From NCBI RefSeq assembly GCF_913020055.1, contig NZ_CAJWCF010000015.1, forward strand, positions 1 through 55,510: DNA of 55,510 nt, written 5' to 3'. The notes beneath the pieces were generated by a model that saw only the letters and a program-made list of their open reading frames with translations, was not told the origin of the DNA and ran no database searches. The position numbers and the translations under genes were made by a program. Source of the DNA: an uncultured Paraglaciecola sp. (GTDB lineage: Bacteria; Pseudomonadota; Gammaproteobacteria; Enterobacterales; Alteromonadaceae). This document shows, piece by piece, positions 9,143-19,539 of this stretch (position 1 is the stretch's first letter; each line of letters starts with the position of its first letter).

Positions 9143-9503
9143 TATTTTTACCTCCGTCTTGTTCGTTATCGTCATGCATCGCTTTATCCTCTTTACTTAT
9201 CCAACTCCATGCTGTGAAACAGCCTATTGTCAGACCCGCGACAATCAGTGCCAGTGTCCACGAATGTTGCACTTTGTAATGTTTATCTAGCCATATGCCT
9301 AGGGTGGCACCCAATATAGTCGGTAACGCAATTGACCAGCCAACCAACCCCATCATGCCTAATCCAAACCAAACGTTTGAAGTAGAATGTTGCTGTGCTT
9401 TTAGTTTCTGCTTGGTTTTGCTGTCGATTTTTTCGGCTAAAATTAATCCCGATTTAGCATTGGCTTCCGCATCCGTTATTTGACTGTTAGGATTCTTTTT
9501 CAT
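9135..9503 (-). CDS. atpQ: N-ATPase accessory membrane protein AtpQ (AtpI-like)
   Basis: A 122-residue protein with a charged N-terminus (1-42), two membrane helices (about 46-68 and 80-102) and an acidic tail. The first hairpin, with GLVGWSIALPTILGATLGIWLD, has the Gly-rich look of AtpI and of Mg/Ca-type ATP synthase chaperones. The place between atpC and atpR fits the N-ATPase operon pattern. It overlaps atpC by 4 nt. Confidence 0.9.
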   Translation of the reverse strand: MKKNPNSQITDAEANAKSGLILAEKIDSKTKQKLKAQQHSTSNVWFGLGMMGLVGWSIALPTILGATLGIWLDKHYKVQHSWTLALIVAGLTIGCFTAWSWISKEDKAMHDDNEQDGGKNSD

Positions 9504-9895
9504 TTTGACGCGGTTGAAAAATCAGTTAAACGCTGTAAAAAGTTACTTTCCAACTTCTCCAAAGCAAAACGTATTTCTTGCTGTTGCTCATCCAGAAAGA
9601 GGAATTCGTTTTTTACCGCTTCATGTAATTGACTAAGCCCAATGCCTTTTATTGCTTGTCGAACAGAAACTAATACGTCTTGGCCTTTTTTCACAAAGAT
9701 GCCTTGATCGACGGCGATATACTGGTCATTTCCCGTTCCTGTTGTGTAAGTGAGTATTCCTGGTTCCAAAGCTGCTGAACAGTCCCGTCTGTTTGGTAAA
9801 ATACCGAACGCTCCTTCAGGAGTTTCTAGAATGATCCGCATAACATTGTCATGTTGGGCAAAAACTTTATCCGGTAGCAGTATTTTTAGCATCAT
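9500..9895 (-). CDS. atpC: N-ATPase epsilon subunit
   Basis: A 131-residue F1 epsilon subunit: an N-terminal beta-sandwich with the family wording LETPEGAFGILPNRRD and a C-terminal helical hairpin (about 85-131). It connects gamma to the c ring and may inhibit ATP hydrolysis. The start ATG directly abuts the atpD stop TGA. Confidence 0.93.
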   Translation of the reverse strand: MMLKILLPDKVFAQHDNVMRIILETPEGAFGILPNRRDCSAALEPGILTYTTGTGNDQYIAVDQGIFVKKGQDVLVSVRQAIKGIGLSQLHEAVKNEFLFLDEQQQEIRFALEKLESNFLQRLTDFSTASK

Positions 9896-11314
<1,419 letters not shown>

Positions 11315-11365
11315 TTAACTCTCTATTTTCGTGCTTACATTATGATGGATAGACAGGTCATGTAT

Positions 11366-11379
11366 TTGACCTTGATCAA
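11366..11379. promoter_or_regulatory. FNR/FixK-type box upstream of the N-ATPase operon
   Basis: TTGACCTTGATCAA: one mismatch to TTGAT-N4-ATCAA. Its centre is about 61 nt before the atpD start. The same intergenic region also serves the divergent formate channel gene, whose start is about 185 nt away. Confidence 0.65.
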
Positions 11380-11557
11380 CTATTATTTTGTTATTTGTAT
11401 AATGCTTATAGGTGATTTAAAAATAGCTTGTTGAATGGCTCTAGTAGTTTTGTGGGTGATAAGTCCAGCTTTTGGTGAACATGAATATTTATCGACTAAA
11501 ACTCTTTAAAATTATATTTTTGTGACTCAACAATTAACTAAATAAAAGGCACGAATT

Positions 11558-12373
11558 ATGAGTGAAATATTTGGTTCTAATGCTTATTCACCGGCTCAAA
11601 TAGCAACACTGGTTGATACCATAGGTGTAAAAAAAGCAGCTATGCCTTTATTGTCTCAATTGATGTTAGGCCTGTTGGCTGGTGCTTTTATTGGCTTAGG
11701 GGCAATGTTATTTGTATTGGTTAAGTCAGATGCCACATTAAGTTTTGCCCACTCACAATTATTAGGCGGTTTGGCTTTCTGTCTGGGGTTAATTCTAGTT
11801 ATTGTGGCGGGTGCAGAATTATTTACCGGCAATAATTTAATTGTGATGGCTTGGGCGGATAACAAAATTTCGTTATATGAGCTATTAAGAAATTGGACGA
11901 TAGTTTGCACTGCAAATTTAATCGGAGCCGCGGGCATGGCAACCCTTGTTTTTTTATCAGGCCACCCATTAATGAATAATGGAGCAATAGCCGAACAGTA
12001 TTTGCATATCGCTGCCGCCAAAACTGATTTATCAAATACGGCAATGATTTTTCGAGGGATATTATGTAACGTTTTAGTATGTTTGGCAGTTTGGATGACG
12101 ATCGCCGGTAAAACCGTAACTGACAAAGTAATTGCGGTTATTTTTCCCATTACTGGATTTGTCGCCGCAGGATTTGAGCACAGCGTAGCAAATATGTATT
12201 TTTATCCCATGGCGTTGTTTATTCAGCATTTTTCTATCTTAGAAACTGTAGGAAGTCTTATTACTTTTTGGGATTTCATGCGTAATCTTTTGTTCGTCAT
12301 CATCGGCAATCTTATTGGCGGAGCTGTTTTTGTGGGTTTGGTATACCACGTTATTTATCAGCGAAAAAACTAA
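11558..12373 (+). CDS. Formate/nitrite transporter family channel (FocA-like)
   Basis: A 271-residue protein with six membrane segments of the FNT fold. Recognisable parts are GAELFTGNNLIVMAWADNKI (about 88-107), FRGILCNVLVCLAVWM (about 168-183) and the GFEHSVANMYFYP segment (about 206-218) that lines the pore. FNT pentamers pass formate, nitrite or hydrosulfide. The formate dehydrogenase operon about 110 nt downstream makes formate the likely substrate. AAAGG lies before the ATG. Confidence 0.92.
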   Translation: MSEIFGSNAYSPAQIATLVDTIGVKKAAMPLLSQLMLGLLAGAFIGLGAMLFVLVKSDATLSFAHSQLLGGLAFCLGLILVIVAGAELFTGNNLIVMAWADNKISLYELLRNWTIVCTANLIGAAGMATLVFLSGHPLMNNGAIAEQYLHIAAAKTDLSNTAMIFRGILCNVLVCLAVWMTIAGKTVTDKVIAVIFPITGFVAAGFEHSVANMYFYPMALFIQHFSILETVGSLITFWDFMRNLLFVIIGNLIGGAVFVGLVYHVIYQRKN

Positions 12374-12408
12374 GCGACTAAACATTTTTACAAAAAAGCA
12401 GCATAAGG

Positions 12409-12422
12409 TTGATACGTATCAA
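12409..12422. promoter_or_regulatory. FNR/FixK-type box upstream of the formate dehydrogenase operon
   Basis: TTGATACGTATCAA is a perfect match to TTGAT-N4-ATCAA and fully palindromic. Its centre is about 69 nt before the formate dehydrogenase start. Confidence 0.75.
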
Positions 12423-12484
12423 AATATTTTTATCCATAGATATTTTAATGAAGATTAATTGTTTAATAGATTGGCTGAATATTT

Positions 12485-14590
12485 ATGGTGCAAAATCTGG
12501 TTAACAGCATTTGTCCTTTCTGCGGGGTGGGTTGTGGCATTGGTCTAGTAGCGACTGACAACAACATCATTTCGGTACACCCCCTGAACAAACATCCAAT
12601 TAGCCAAGGAAAGTTGTGTGCTAAAGGTTGGAATACAGCTTTTGGCATAAGTCGTCATGGTCGATTAACACATCCTTTGATGAAAATTGATGGGAAATTT
12701 AGGGAGGTTAGTTGGCAACAAGCCCTTAGCCATATCGCTAAAAGTCTTAAAAAATTCATCAGCGAAAGTGGTCCACAGAGTGTTGGTGTTATAAGCAGCG
12801 CTAGAGCGACCAACGAAGACAACTATGCCGCACAAAAATTTGCCAGAGCAGTGTTAAAAACTAACAACATCGATCACTGTGCGCGTATTTGTCACAGCCC
12901 TTCAGTGGCGGGCCTAAAAAAGACATTAGGCTCAGGAGCAATGACAAACAGTATTGATGATGTAGGTAAAGCGGATGTGATATTTGTGATTGGTGCTGAT
13001 CCTACTGAAAATCATGCGATTATTGGTGGGCAAATCATGCAAGCCAAGCTTAGTGGCGCCACACTTATTGTGGTTGACCCTCGGCAAACCCGCTTGGCCA
13101 AAGTTGCTGATTTACATCTGCAACTAAATATTGGTACCAATATCGCACTACTAAATGGCCTGCTGAATATCATTTTTAACCACAATTGGCAAAATGAGGA
13201 CTTTATCAATCAACGCTGTGAAGGTTTTTCAGAACTCAAAGCCCATGTAGCCGAATACACCTTGGATAAAGTAGCAAAGATCACCGGTGTCAAAGGCGAA
13301 GATTTAGTAAAAGCCGCAAAATTATATAGCCAAGCGAATGCCAGTTTTCTCGCTTACGGAATGGGCATCACTCAATTCGTTAGCGGAACAAACAATGTTA
13401 TAGCCGTATCAAACCTAGCACTAATATGCGGGCAAATTGGTCGTGAAGGAACGGGCATTAACCCACTGCGTGGACAAAACAACGTGCAAGGGGCATGTGA
13501 TATGGGATGTCTGCCTAACGTATATCCTGATTATCAAAGTGCTATGGACCAGAAAGTCAGAGAAAAGTTTACTCAAGCATGGGGTACCGAAGTAGCCAAT
13601 TTCCCAGGTCTCACATCGCTGGGCATGAGTCATCAAGCAAAAGATGGCCATTTTAAAGGATTACTCATTTTTGGTGAAGATCCGGTAGTAACCGATCCAG
13701 ACCGAAATAAAGTGGCCGAAAGCTTTAAGGTAATGGACTTATTGGTGGTGATTGAATTGTCTATGACAGAAACAGCCAAGATGGCAGACATTGTGCTCCC
13801 CGCAGCCAGTTTTGCAGAAAAGCAAGGCACTTTTACGAACTGCGAACGCAGGGTTCAATTAATCAATAAAGCGGTTAATCCTCCTGGTGAAGCTAAAATA
13901 GATTGGCAAATTCTGAAGGAATTAGCGAAGGAAATGGGGGTGCCTGAATTAATGGATTGGAAAGACAGTGAAGAGGTTTTTCACGAAATGACTCAACTCA
14001 CTCATTCTTTTAGTGGCATATCATATGCTGGTTTACAACAAAATAATGGTTTGCAATGGCCCTGTAATGAAGAACATCCAAATGGCAGTCGTTGTTTACA
14101 TGCAAAAACGTTTCCCATAGGCAAAGGCAAACTTATACCGGTCGATCATGCTCCTACAGATGAGGTGCCAGACTCAGAATACCCATTTTGGTTTACCACT
14201 CAGCGATTACATTTCCATTATGGTTGTGGCTCTATGACGCGCAAATCTCCCTTATTAGAAAGAGAAACTCCCGATGGACTATTATTTATGCATCCACAAG
14301 ATGCATTGGATTTAGGCTTAAAAAACCACCAAGGAGTGGCAGTATCATCAAGGCGTGGTTGTGTCGAAACTAGGGTTGAGATAAGTGACCAAGTTAGCCC
14401 AGGTTTATTAAGCATGCCTTATCATTTTAAAGAAGCGCCTTCTAACCTTTTGACTAACAATGCAATGGATCCTGGTACGGAAATGCCGGAACTTAAGGTA
14501 TGTGCAGTCAAACTAGTCCCATTACCTGAAAATCAACCACCACGTTCCTCTGAATTAAGTGATGTAGGGATTGGGGAACAATATGCTTAA
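12485..14590 (+). CDS. fdhF: Formate dehydrogenase catalytic subunit, molybdopterin, Cys type
   Basis: A 701-residue molybdopterin oxidoreductase the size of E. coli FDH-H (715). An N-terminal [4Fe-4S] site is formed by C10, C13, C17 and C45. The metal ligand is C136 followed by H137 in CARICHSPSVAGL, so this is a cysteine rather than a selenocysteine enzyme. A molybdopterin dinucleotide domain follows, ending with the C-terminal beta-barrel. It oxidises formate to CO2 (or the reverse) in the cytoplasm; there is no Tat signal. The stop overlaps the start of the next gene by 8 nt. The symbol follows resemblance to FDH-H; the electron partners differ from those of E. coli. Confidence 0.9.
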   Translation: MVQNLVNSICPFCGVGCGIGLVATDNNIISVHPLNKHPISQGKLCAKGWNTAFGISRHGRLTHPLMKIDGKFREVSWQQALSHIAKSLKKFISESGPQSVGVISSARATNEDNYAAQKFARAVLKTNNIDHCARICHSPSVAGLKKTLGSGAMTNSIDDVGKADVIFVIGADPTENHAIIGGQIMQAKLSGATLIVVDPRQTRLAKVADLHLQLNIGTNIALLNGLLNIIFNHNWQNEDFINQRCEGFSELKAHVAEYTLDKVAKITGVKGEDLVKAAKLYSQANASFLAYGMGITQFVSGTNNVIAVSNLALICGQIGREGTGINPLRGQNNVQGACDMGCLPNVYPDYQSAMDQKVREKFTQAWGTEVANFPGLTSLGMSHQAKDGHFKGLLIFGEDPVVTDPDRNKVAESFKVMDLLVVIELSMTETAKMADIVLPAASFAEKQGTFTNCERRVQLINKAVNPPGEAKIDWQILKELAKEMGVPELMDWKDSEEVFHEMTQLTHSFSGISYAGLQQNNGLQWPCNEEHPNGSRCLHAKTFPIGKGKLIPVDHAPTDEVPDSEYPFWFTTQRLHFHYGCGSMTRKSPLLERETPDGLLFMHPQDALDLGLKNHQGVAVSSRRGCVETRVEISDQVSPGLLSMPYHFKEAPSNLLTNNAMDPGTEMPELKVCAVKLVPLPENQPPRSSELSDVGIGEQYA

Positions 14591-15659
14591 TCATAGTTAT
14601 TTACTTAAAGACTTAGACATTTTAAAACAACATCTCGCTAAGTTTTATTCGATGGTACAGATCGAAAAAGATGCCAATGGAGAGGAACGGTGGACCGATC
14701 AATCAGACCCAGATACCGTGGGGTTATTTGGTCATAAACACTTACCTTCAACTTCACCTAAAGGCTTCTTATTTGCTGAAAAAGAAGCACTTTACAAGTT
14801 TGATGGTGAAACCTTTGAATCCATTACACCGCAAGTTGTGCCAAAAGTACTATTTGGCGTTCAAGCCTGTGATTTAACGGCTATTGCCTACCAAGACAAG
14901 TTTTTTAAGCAAGACCCTTATTATCAAAAAAGGCGTGAAAATATTTTGTTGGTTGGGATCGACTGTGAGTCTCCGTGTACCAATGGGTTTTGTGCAGAAG
15001 TTAAAGCAGGCCCACATGTGAATGACAACACAGCGGATTTGGTGGTCAGTCGATTAACAGTAAATGGGTCAAATCAACTGGCTGAATGGCTAGTGATCGC
15101 TGAGACTGAAAAAGGTCAAAACAGTATTAAAGGTTTACCACTTGATAAAGCCCATAAAGCGCATTTTATTCTACGCAACAGGCTGTTAGACAAAATGCGT
15201 TCTGAGTTTGCAGATTATAGCTACATTAACAACGCCATAGAATATTTAAACGATAACGCCGTTCCTCAGCATCTCTGGGAAGAAATGAGTGTACGCTGTT
15301 TAAGTTGTTCGGGGTGTACTAATCTGTGCCCAACCTGTTCTTGTTACAGTACCTATGAAATTGCCGAGAAACAGCCCGACAATGTAATCTCTGAAACCAA
15401 AGCAGTAAAAACAGAAACCTTAAGAGTCTGGGATTCTTGCCTGTTTGAGGGGTTTCAACGAGAAGCCAGCGGTCATAATCCAGCTCAACAAGCAGCCCAA
15501 AGAGTGGAACGATTTTGGTTTCACAAATTTTCCGACGAATATCTTACTGAGTTTCAACGATATGGCTGTGTGGGCTGTGGCCGTTGCGAACAAACCTGTC
15601 CCGGCACCATTGGTGTTCATTCCGTCATGAAAAGGATAAACCAAGAATGTTGCAGCTAA
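14583..15659 (+). CDS. 4Fe-4S dicluster electron-transfer subunit (AsrA/HydB-like)
   Basis: A 358-residue protein resembling AsrA of anaerobic sulfite reductase and the beta subunit of sulfhydrogenases. The front part carries the family wording GVQACDLTAI. Two cysteine sets lie near the C-terminus: C239/C242/C245/C249 (with C252, C254) and C329/C332/C335/C339, enough for two [4Fe-4S] clusters. It should pass electrons between the formate dehydrogenase and the flavin reductase next door. The ATG at 14583 is preferred over an earlier in-frame TTG (14571) because GGGGA sits just before it. Confidence 0.85.
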   Translation: MLNHSYLLKDLDILKQHLAKFYSMVQIEKDANGEERWTDQSDPDTVGLFGHKHLPSTSPKGFLFAEKEALYKFDGETFESITPQVVPKVLFGVQACDLTAIAYQDKFFKQDPYYQKRRENILLVGIDCESPCTNGFCAEVKAGPHVNDNTADLVVSRLTVNGSNQLAEWLVIAETEKGQNSIKGLPLDKAHKAHFILRNRLLDKMRSEFADYSYINNAIEYLNDNAVPQHLWEEMSVRCLSCSGCTNLCPTCSCYSTYEIAEKQPDNVISETKAVKTETLRVWDSCLFEGFQREASGHNPAQQAAQRVERFWFHKFSDEYLTEFQRYGCVGCGRCEQTCPGTIGVHSVMKRINQECCS

Positions 15660-16495
15660 CGCCTCAAACCATCCGCATAGTGAATATTTATGATGATGGA
15701 ACAAATGCCAAGCATTTTACCTTTGAACCAAAGGGATTTGTCCACGACAAACCTATAGGTATCGGTCAATTTTTTATGTTAACTTTACCTGGCGCGGGTC
15801 TCGCTCCTTTTACTTATACTTCTTTGCCTGATGAAAATGGGCGATTTAATGCGCTCATTAGAAAAGTAGGCCGCTTAACTGAGAACCTATTTTCCTTAAA
15901 AGAGGGAGATGTATTGGGATACAACGGTCCCCTTGGTAACGGTTGGCCGGTTGAGCAATTTGAAGATAAAAAAGTATTAATTGTAGCGGGCGGCTGCGGC
16001 TTAGCACCAGTAGCCACTACCATTGATTATTTGATCAATAATAACCGTGGCGAGTCAGTTACGTTGTTGTACGGTGCCCGTGACTTAGGATCACAGGTGC
16101 TGACAAAAGAAAGAGCCCGCTGGCAGACTAAGATAACACTATGTGAAACTCTAGAAGAGGGCGCTGATAATGCCCATTCTGGTTTGCCAACCCAACATTT
16201 GTTGCAAACAATAAAGGAATATGGCGGCCTTCCAAGTATTGTGCTGACTTGTGGCCCCGAAGTAATGATGAAGGCTGTTGCAAAAACATGTATAGACTCA
16301 GGTTTACAAAGCTCAGATGTTTGGATGTCAGTTGAACGCCGAATGCGTTGCGGGGTAGGGTTATGCGGCCATTGTTATGTGGCAAATAGTTATGCATGCA
16401 AACAAGGACCAGCATATCGCTACGATGACTATCTATCACTTAACAATAAAATGGTGTCGACTCAGCAACACCAAGGTGCTTTTCAGTATTGCTAA
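15647..16495 (+). CDS. FAD/NAD(P)-binding reductase subunit (AsrB/HydG-like)
   Basis: A 282-residue ferredoxin-reductase-type protein. An FAD domain (PFTYTSLP, GYNGPLGNGWP) is followed by an NAD(P) domain beginning VAGGCGLAPVATTI. Cysteines C235, C240, C243 and C251 (C-x4-C-x2-C-x7-C) form a [2Fe-2S] site like that of PyrK. It most likely exchanges electrons with NAD(P)H, making the three genes a soluble NAD(P)-linked formate dehydrogenase. The start at 15647 overlaps the previous gene by 13 nt; an upstream TTG at 15584 would give an alien N-terminus. Confidence 0.86.
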   Translation: MLQLTPQTIRIVNIYDDGTNAKHFTFEPKGFVHDKPIGIGQFFMLTLPGAGLAPFTYTSLPDENGRFNALIRKVGRLTENLFSLKEGDVLGYNGPLGNGWPVEQFEDKKVLIVAGGCGLAPVATTIDYLINNNRGESVTLLYGARDLGSQVLTKERARWQTKITLCETLEEGADNAHSGLPTQHLLQTIKEYGGLPSIVLTCGPEVMMKAVAKTCIDSGLQSSDVWMSVERRMRCGVGLCGHCYVANSYACKQGPAYRYDDYLSLNNKMVSTQQHQGAFQYC

Positions 16496-16570
16496 ATTAC
16501 CCAGATTTGAGATAAGCCATACCGTAAAGCACCCGCTATGTATAATGCAATGTTCTGCTGAATAGACACC

Positions 16571-16870
16571 CTAGAGTAATCGGTTGAGCCTTGCTTCTAA
16601 TTGTTTGTTCTGTTTTTCTAGCTGCTGTTTTTGCTTCATTAGCTCAATCACCATCGCAATTGCAACCCAATCAATTTGTAATTGTTGATTGAGTTTAATG
16701 GCTTTTTTAATCCAGTGAGTACTTTCTAAATCAAATACCCATTCGGACAGCGTATCGCCCTCTAAAGGTTTTACGATACCGTATTCCACCACTTCAATTA
16801 TTGCCTCTTGGCTTATGTCTGCGCTAAGGCATAGTTCATCTAAATGCATATGTAATGTGATATTTGTCAT
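16571..16870 (-). CDS. cbpM: Chaperone modulatory protein CbpM
   Basis: A 99-residue MerR-HTH-like protein with a coiled-coil end (QLEKQNKQLEARLNRL). CbpM binds the J domain of CbpA and inhibits both its co-chaperone and DNA-binding activity. It starts 2 nt after the cbpA stop with GGAG at about 9 nt. A TTG-initiated form 15 nt longer is less likely. Gene order cbpA-cbpM is that of E. coli. Confidence 0.88.
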   Translation of the reverse strand: MTNITLHMHLDELCLSADISQEAIIEVVEYGIVKPLEGDTLSEWVFDLESTHWIKKAIKLNQQLQIDWVAIAMVIELMKQKQQLEKQNKQLEARLNRLL

Positions 16871-16872
16871 AC

Positions 16873-17838
16873 TCAGTTGCTCCAATCTTGGCGCGGGTTA
16901 AAGTGTTCTACTTCGGCTAATTGCTCCCATAACCTTTTGCTTTCATTAGTGTTTGAAGGAGGAATTTCTATTTTAATCGTCGCCAATAAATCTCCTTGCG
17001 CCGATTTACTTTTAAGCCCTTTACCTTTTATTCGCAGTTTTTTACCAGATTGACTTTGCGCAGGTATGTTCAAATTGATTTTCCCGTTAAGTGTAGGGAC
17101 TTCAACTTTGGTTCCAAGTGCCGCTTCCCATGGGGTAAGGGGTAGGGTTAACAGCAAATTAATGCCCTGTACGTCAAATATGGGATGAGGTACCAATCGA
17201 ATATGTAGGAATAGGTCTCCATTTAAGTTGTTATTACCACTGGCAGTAGCTTGGCCGGGGGCACCTTGACCTTTTACCCTAATCCGTTCGCCATCAGCAA
17301 TGCCAGCAGGGATTTTGACTTTTAGTGACTTTTTAATTTGTTTGGTTTGCTTACCATCAAAAACTGGCACATGAAACGCTAGATTTTTTGTCAGTCCAGA
17401 CACTGACTCTTCAAGAAATATTGGGACTTCAATTTCAAAGTCTTGGCCTTTAAATTGGCTAGACTGTTGTTGTCGAGCATGGCTAAAGCCCTCTTGCCCA
17501 CCGCCACCAAAAACTGAATTAAAAAAATCAGAAAAATCAGCTGAAGATCCAAAATCACCTGTTTGCCCTTGTCCGTTAGGCTGCCAGCCAGGAGGCGGCT
17601 TAAAACCTTGTTCTGCGCTTGAACCATAACGTTTCATTTCATCATACTCAGCTCGTTTAGTGTCGTCTTTTAACACCTCATAGGCTTCGGCTACTTGTTT
17701 AAATTTTTCTTCTGCACCGGCCTCTGCATTCATATCTGGATGAAACTTAAGCGCTAGTTTTCGATAGGCCTTTTTGATTTCCTTAAGGTCGGCATCTTCT
17801 TTGACGCCCAAAATTTCGTAATAGTCTTTAAATTCCAT
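16873..17838 (-). CDS. cbpA: DnaJ-family co-chaperone, curved-DNA-binding protein CbpA
   Basis: A 321-residue class II J protein: J domain at 1-70 with the HPD motif (KFHPDMN), a Gly/Phe/Gln-rich linker (about 72-125), then two C-terminal substrate-binding domains with GxGxP-type wording ([18 protein letters not shown]). It lacks the zinc finger of DnaJ. It helps DnaK and, in E. coli, binds curved DNA in stationary phase. AAGGAA precedes the ATG. The FNR-type box in the divergent region is 126 nt away. Confidence 0.93.
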   Translation of the reverse strand: MEFKDYYEILGVKEDADLKEIKKAYRKLALKFHPDMNAEAGAEEKFKQVAEAYEVLKDDTKRAEYDEMKRYGSSAEQGFKPPPGWQPNGQGQTGDFGSSADFSDFFNSVFGGGGQEGFSHARQQQSSQFKGQDFEIEVPIFLEESVSGLTKNLAFHVPVFDGKQTKQIKKSLKVKIPAGIADGERIRVKGQGAPGQATASGNNNLNGDLFLHIRLVPHPIFDVQGINLLLTLPLTPWEAALGTKVEVPTLNGKINLNIPAQSQSGKKLRIKGKGLKSKSAQGDLLATIKIEIPPSNTNESKRLWEQLAEVEHFNPRQDWSN

Positions 17839-17957
17839 TAAGCGTTCCTTAGGTTAAATACGTAAGACTGGTAAACAACTGTCAACTGAAAAGAAAATTC
17901 AAGCTAAACATTTGGAAGAAGTTGTAGTGTATTTTGCAGTCTTCACAATAGTTCATT

Positions 17958-17971
17958 TTGATGTAGATCAA
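17958..17971. promoter_or_regulatory. FNR/FixK-type box between cbpA and glycerol dehydrogenase
   Basis: TTGATGTAGATCAA is a perfect half-site pair, and the symmetry continues outward (TCATT...AATGA). Its centre lies about 69 nt before the gldA start and about 126 nt before cbpA, so gldA is the better candidate target. Confidence 0.75.
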
Positions 17972-18033
17972 AATGAACTCTAAGTATTTGGGTAAAGTGC
18001 ACAGCTCTTACAATAAAACTCAAGGTTTAATCA

Positions 18034-19134
18034 ATGATATCAACGTCAATTTTTCCAGGGCGTTATGTGCAAGGCGACCAAGCACTTAATATTTTAGCGG
18101 ATGAAGTAAAAAGACAAGGAAACAGTACACTGGTTATTGCTGATAAATTTGTGTTTGAACAAAGTAAAAGTACGATTGAACAAGCCTTAGGACAAGAAAT
18201 TGAGTTTACCCTAGAGCCTTTTTCCGGGGAGTGTTGCGACGACGAAATCGACAGACTAGTTGAGCTTTTTGAAAATCATTCGGCGAATGTGATAATTGGC
18301 ATAGGTGGCGGCAAAACTTTAGATACTGCCAAAGCGGTGAGTAATAAACAAAACTGCCCGATTATTATTGTGCCAACTATTGCCTCAACCGACGCTCCCT
18401 GCAGCGCCTTAGCAGTCATCTATAATAATGATGGTTCGTTTAAACGTTATGAAGTGTTGCCCCATAACCCCAATGTTGTATTAGTGGACACCAATATTAT
18501 CACCCATGCCCCTGTTAGATTTTTGGTAGCAGGTATGGGGGATGCTTTTGCCACTTGGTTTGAAGCCGAAGATTGCCGGCTAAAACAAGGGGCGAATATG
18601 ACCGGAAGAGTAGGCTGCATGAGCGCTTACGCCTTGGCAAAATTGTGTCACGAAACCCTTTTAGAATACGGACTATTAGCCAAACAAGCCTGTGAAAACA
18701 ACATAGTTACCCCAGCGTTAGAACACATAGTCGAAGCCAATACTCTGTTGAGTGGGTTAGGTTTTGAGAGCGGAGGTTTAGCGGCCGCCCATGCTATTCA
18801 TAATGGTCTAACCGCCATACCTAGCACACACAGTTATTATCATGGTGAAAAGGTCGCCATTGGATTACAAGCCATGATGTTTTTAACGGATAGACCCAGT
18901 GCTACCATCGAGTTAGTCTTCGATTTTTGTCAGTCAATAGGTTTACCCATCTGCCTTGCCGATATTGGAATGCATGAGCCTACTGACGAGGAATTAATGC
19001 AAGTTGCCACTAGAGCCTGTGCAACAGGAGAAACTATTCATAATGAACCTTATGAAATAACGCCAAGACGCGTCATGCATTGTCTCAAAGCCGCTGATTC
19101 AGAAGGGCGGCGTCGTAAATCGAATCTCTGCTGA
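18034..19134 (+). CDS. gldA: Glycerol dehydrogenase, NAD-dependent
   Basis: A 366-residue member of the iron/zinc alcohol dehydrogenase family with the GldA start (IFPGRYVQGDQALNIL), the nucleotide-binding IGIGGGKTLDTAKAV (about 89-103), PTIASTDAPCSALAVIY and the metal ligands in AAHAIHNGL and THSYYHGEKVAIG. It interconverts glycerol and dihydroxyacetone and could serve redox balance when oxygen is short. The C-terminus is basic and serine-rich (EGRRRKSNLC). Confidence 0.92.
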   Translation: MISTSIFPGRYVQGDQALNILADEVKRQGNSTLVIADKFVFEQSKSTIEQALGQEIEFTLEPFSGECCDDEIDRLVELFENHSANVIIGIGGGKTLDTAKAVSNKQNCPIIIVPTIASTDAPCSALAVIYNNDGSFKRYEVLPHNPNVVLVDTNIITHAPVRFLVAGMGDAFATWFEAEDCRLKQGANMTGRVGCMSAYALAKLCHETLLEYGLLAKQACENNIVTPALEHIVEANTLLSGLGFESGGLAAAHAIHNGLTAIPSTHSYYHGEKVAIGLQAMMFLTDRPSATIELVFDFCQSIGLPICLADIGMHEPTDEELMQVATRACATGETIHNEPYEITPRRVMHCLKAADSEGRRRKSNLC

Positions 19135-19539
19135 TGCTTGTGAGATGAGGTTTTGAGTTGTTAGGAGGGGCTGGTTTGAGCGAAAAGCAGACAAACAAGT
19201 TAATCATCTTAAGGACGGGAATTCCGACAAAGCCGTCATTAGCATTAAGCATTTTATTACTGTATTTGCTACTTAAACCCTTCAACATAAACTTCCTCTA
19301 TCCGTCGACCATGTGCCACGAGCGGTCGTTGGGCTGCACTCAATACATTCTAATAATTAAGGGTTTCAAAACAAACCAGACAAAACCATCATCATCGATT
19401 ATCACATCTTTATGAGAATAAAAAAAAGCATCAACCAAGCTGGAAAATGCTTCTTAATGATTATCGACAACATTGGGTTACATGGGTTTAATCAGGCATA
19501 ACGTCGTCTATTATCAATTTTAATAAAGAAACTTACTTA
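19135..19539. other. Intergenic stretch without a supported gene
   Basis: About 400 nt between gldA and the PEP-CTERM gene. Short open frames exist on both strands (for example a TTG-started 85-codon frame) but have no family resemblance or good ribosome site. The only structure I can support is a minus-strand terminator at the right-hand side. Confidence 0.6.
19419..19452 (-). terminator. Rho-independent terminator downstream of the PEP-CTERM gene
   Basis: On the minus strand AAGCAT and ATGCTT form a stem around a 15-nt loop, followed by a run of eight or nine T. It lies about 90 nt after the PEP-CTERM stop codon. Confidence 0.55.

Noticed and set aside
11656..12150. 164-codon frame opposite the formate channel
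   Set aside because: Antisense shadow of a clear FNT-family gene; no family match.
12890..12905. Possible selenocysteine in the formate dehydrogenase
   Set aside because: Considered because FDH-H enzymes often use UGA. The codons read Cys-His (C136-H137) with no in-frame UGA, so it is a cysteine enzyme.
19158..19415. 85-codon open frame on the plus strand after gldA
   Set aside because: It starts with TTG, has no family resemblance and overlaps an equally weak frame on the other strand and a terminator.
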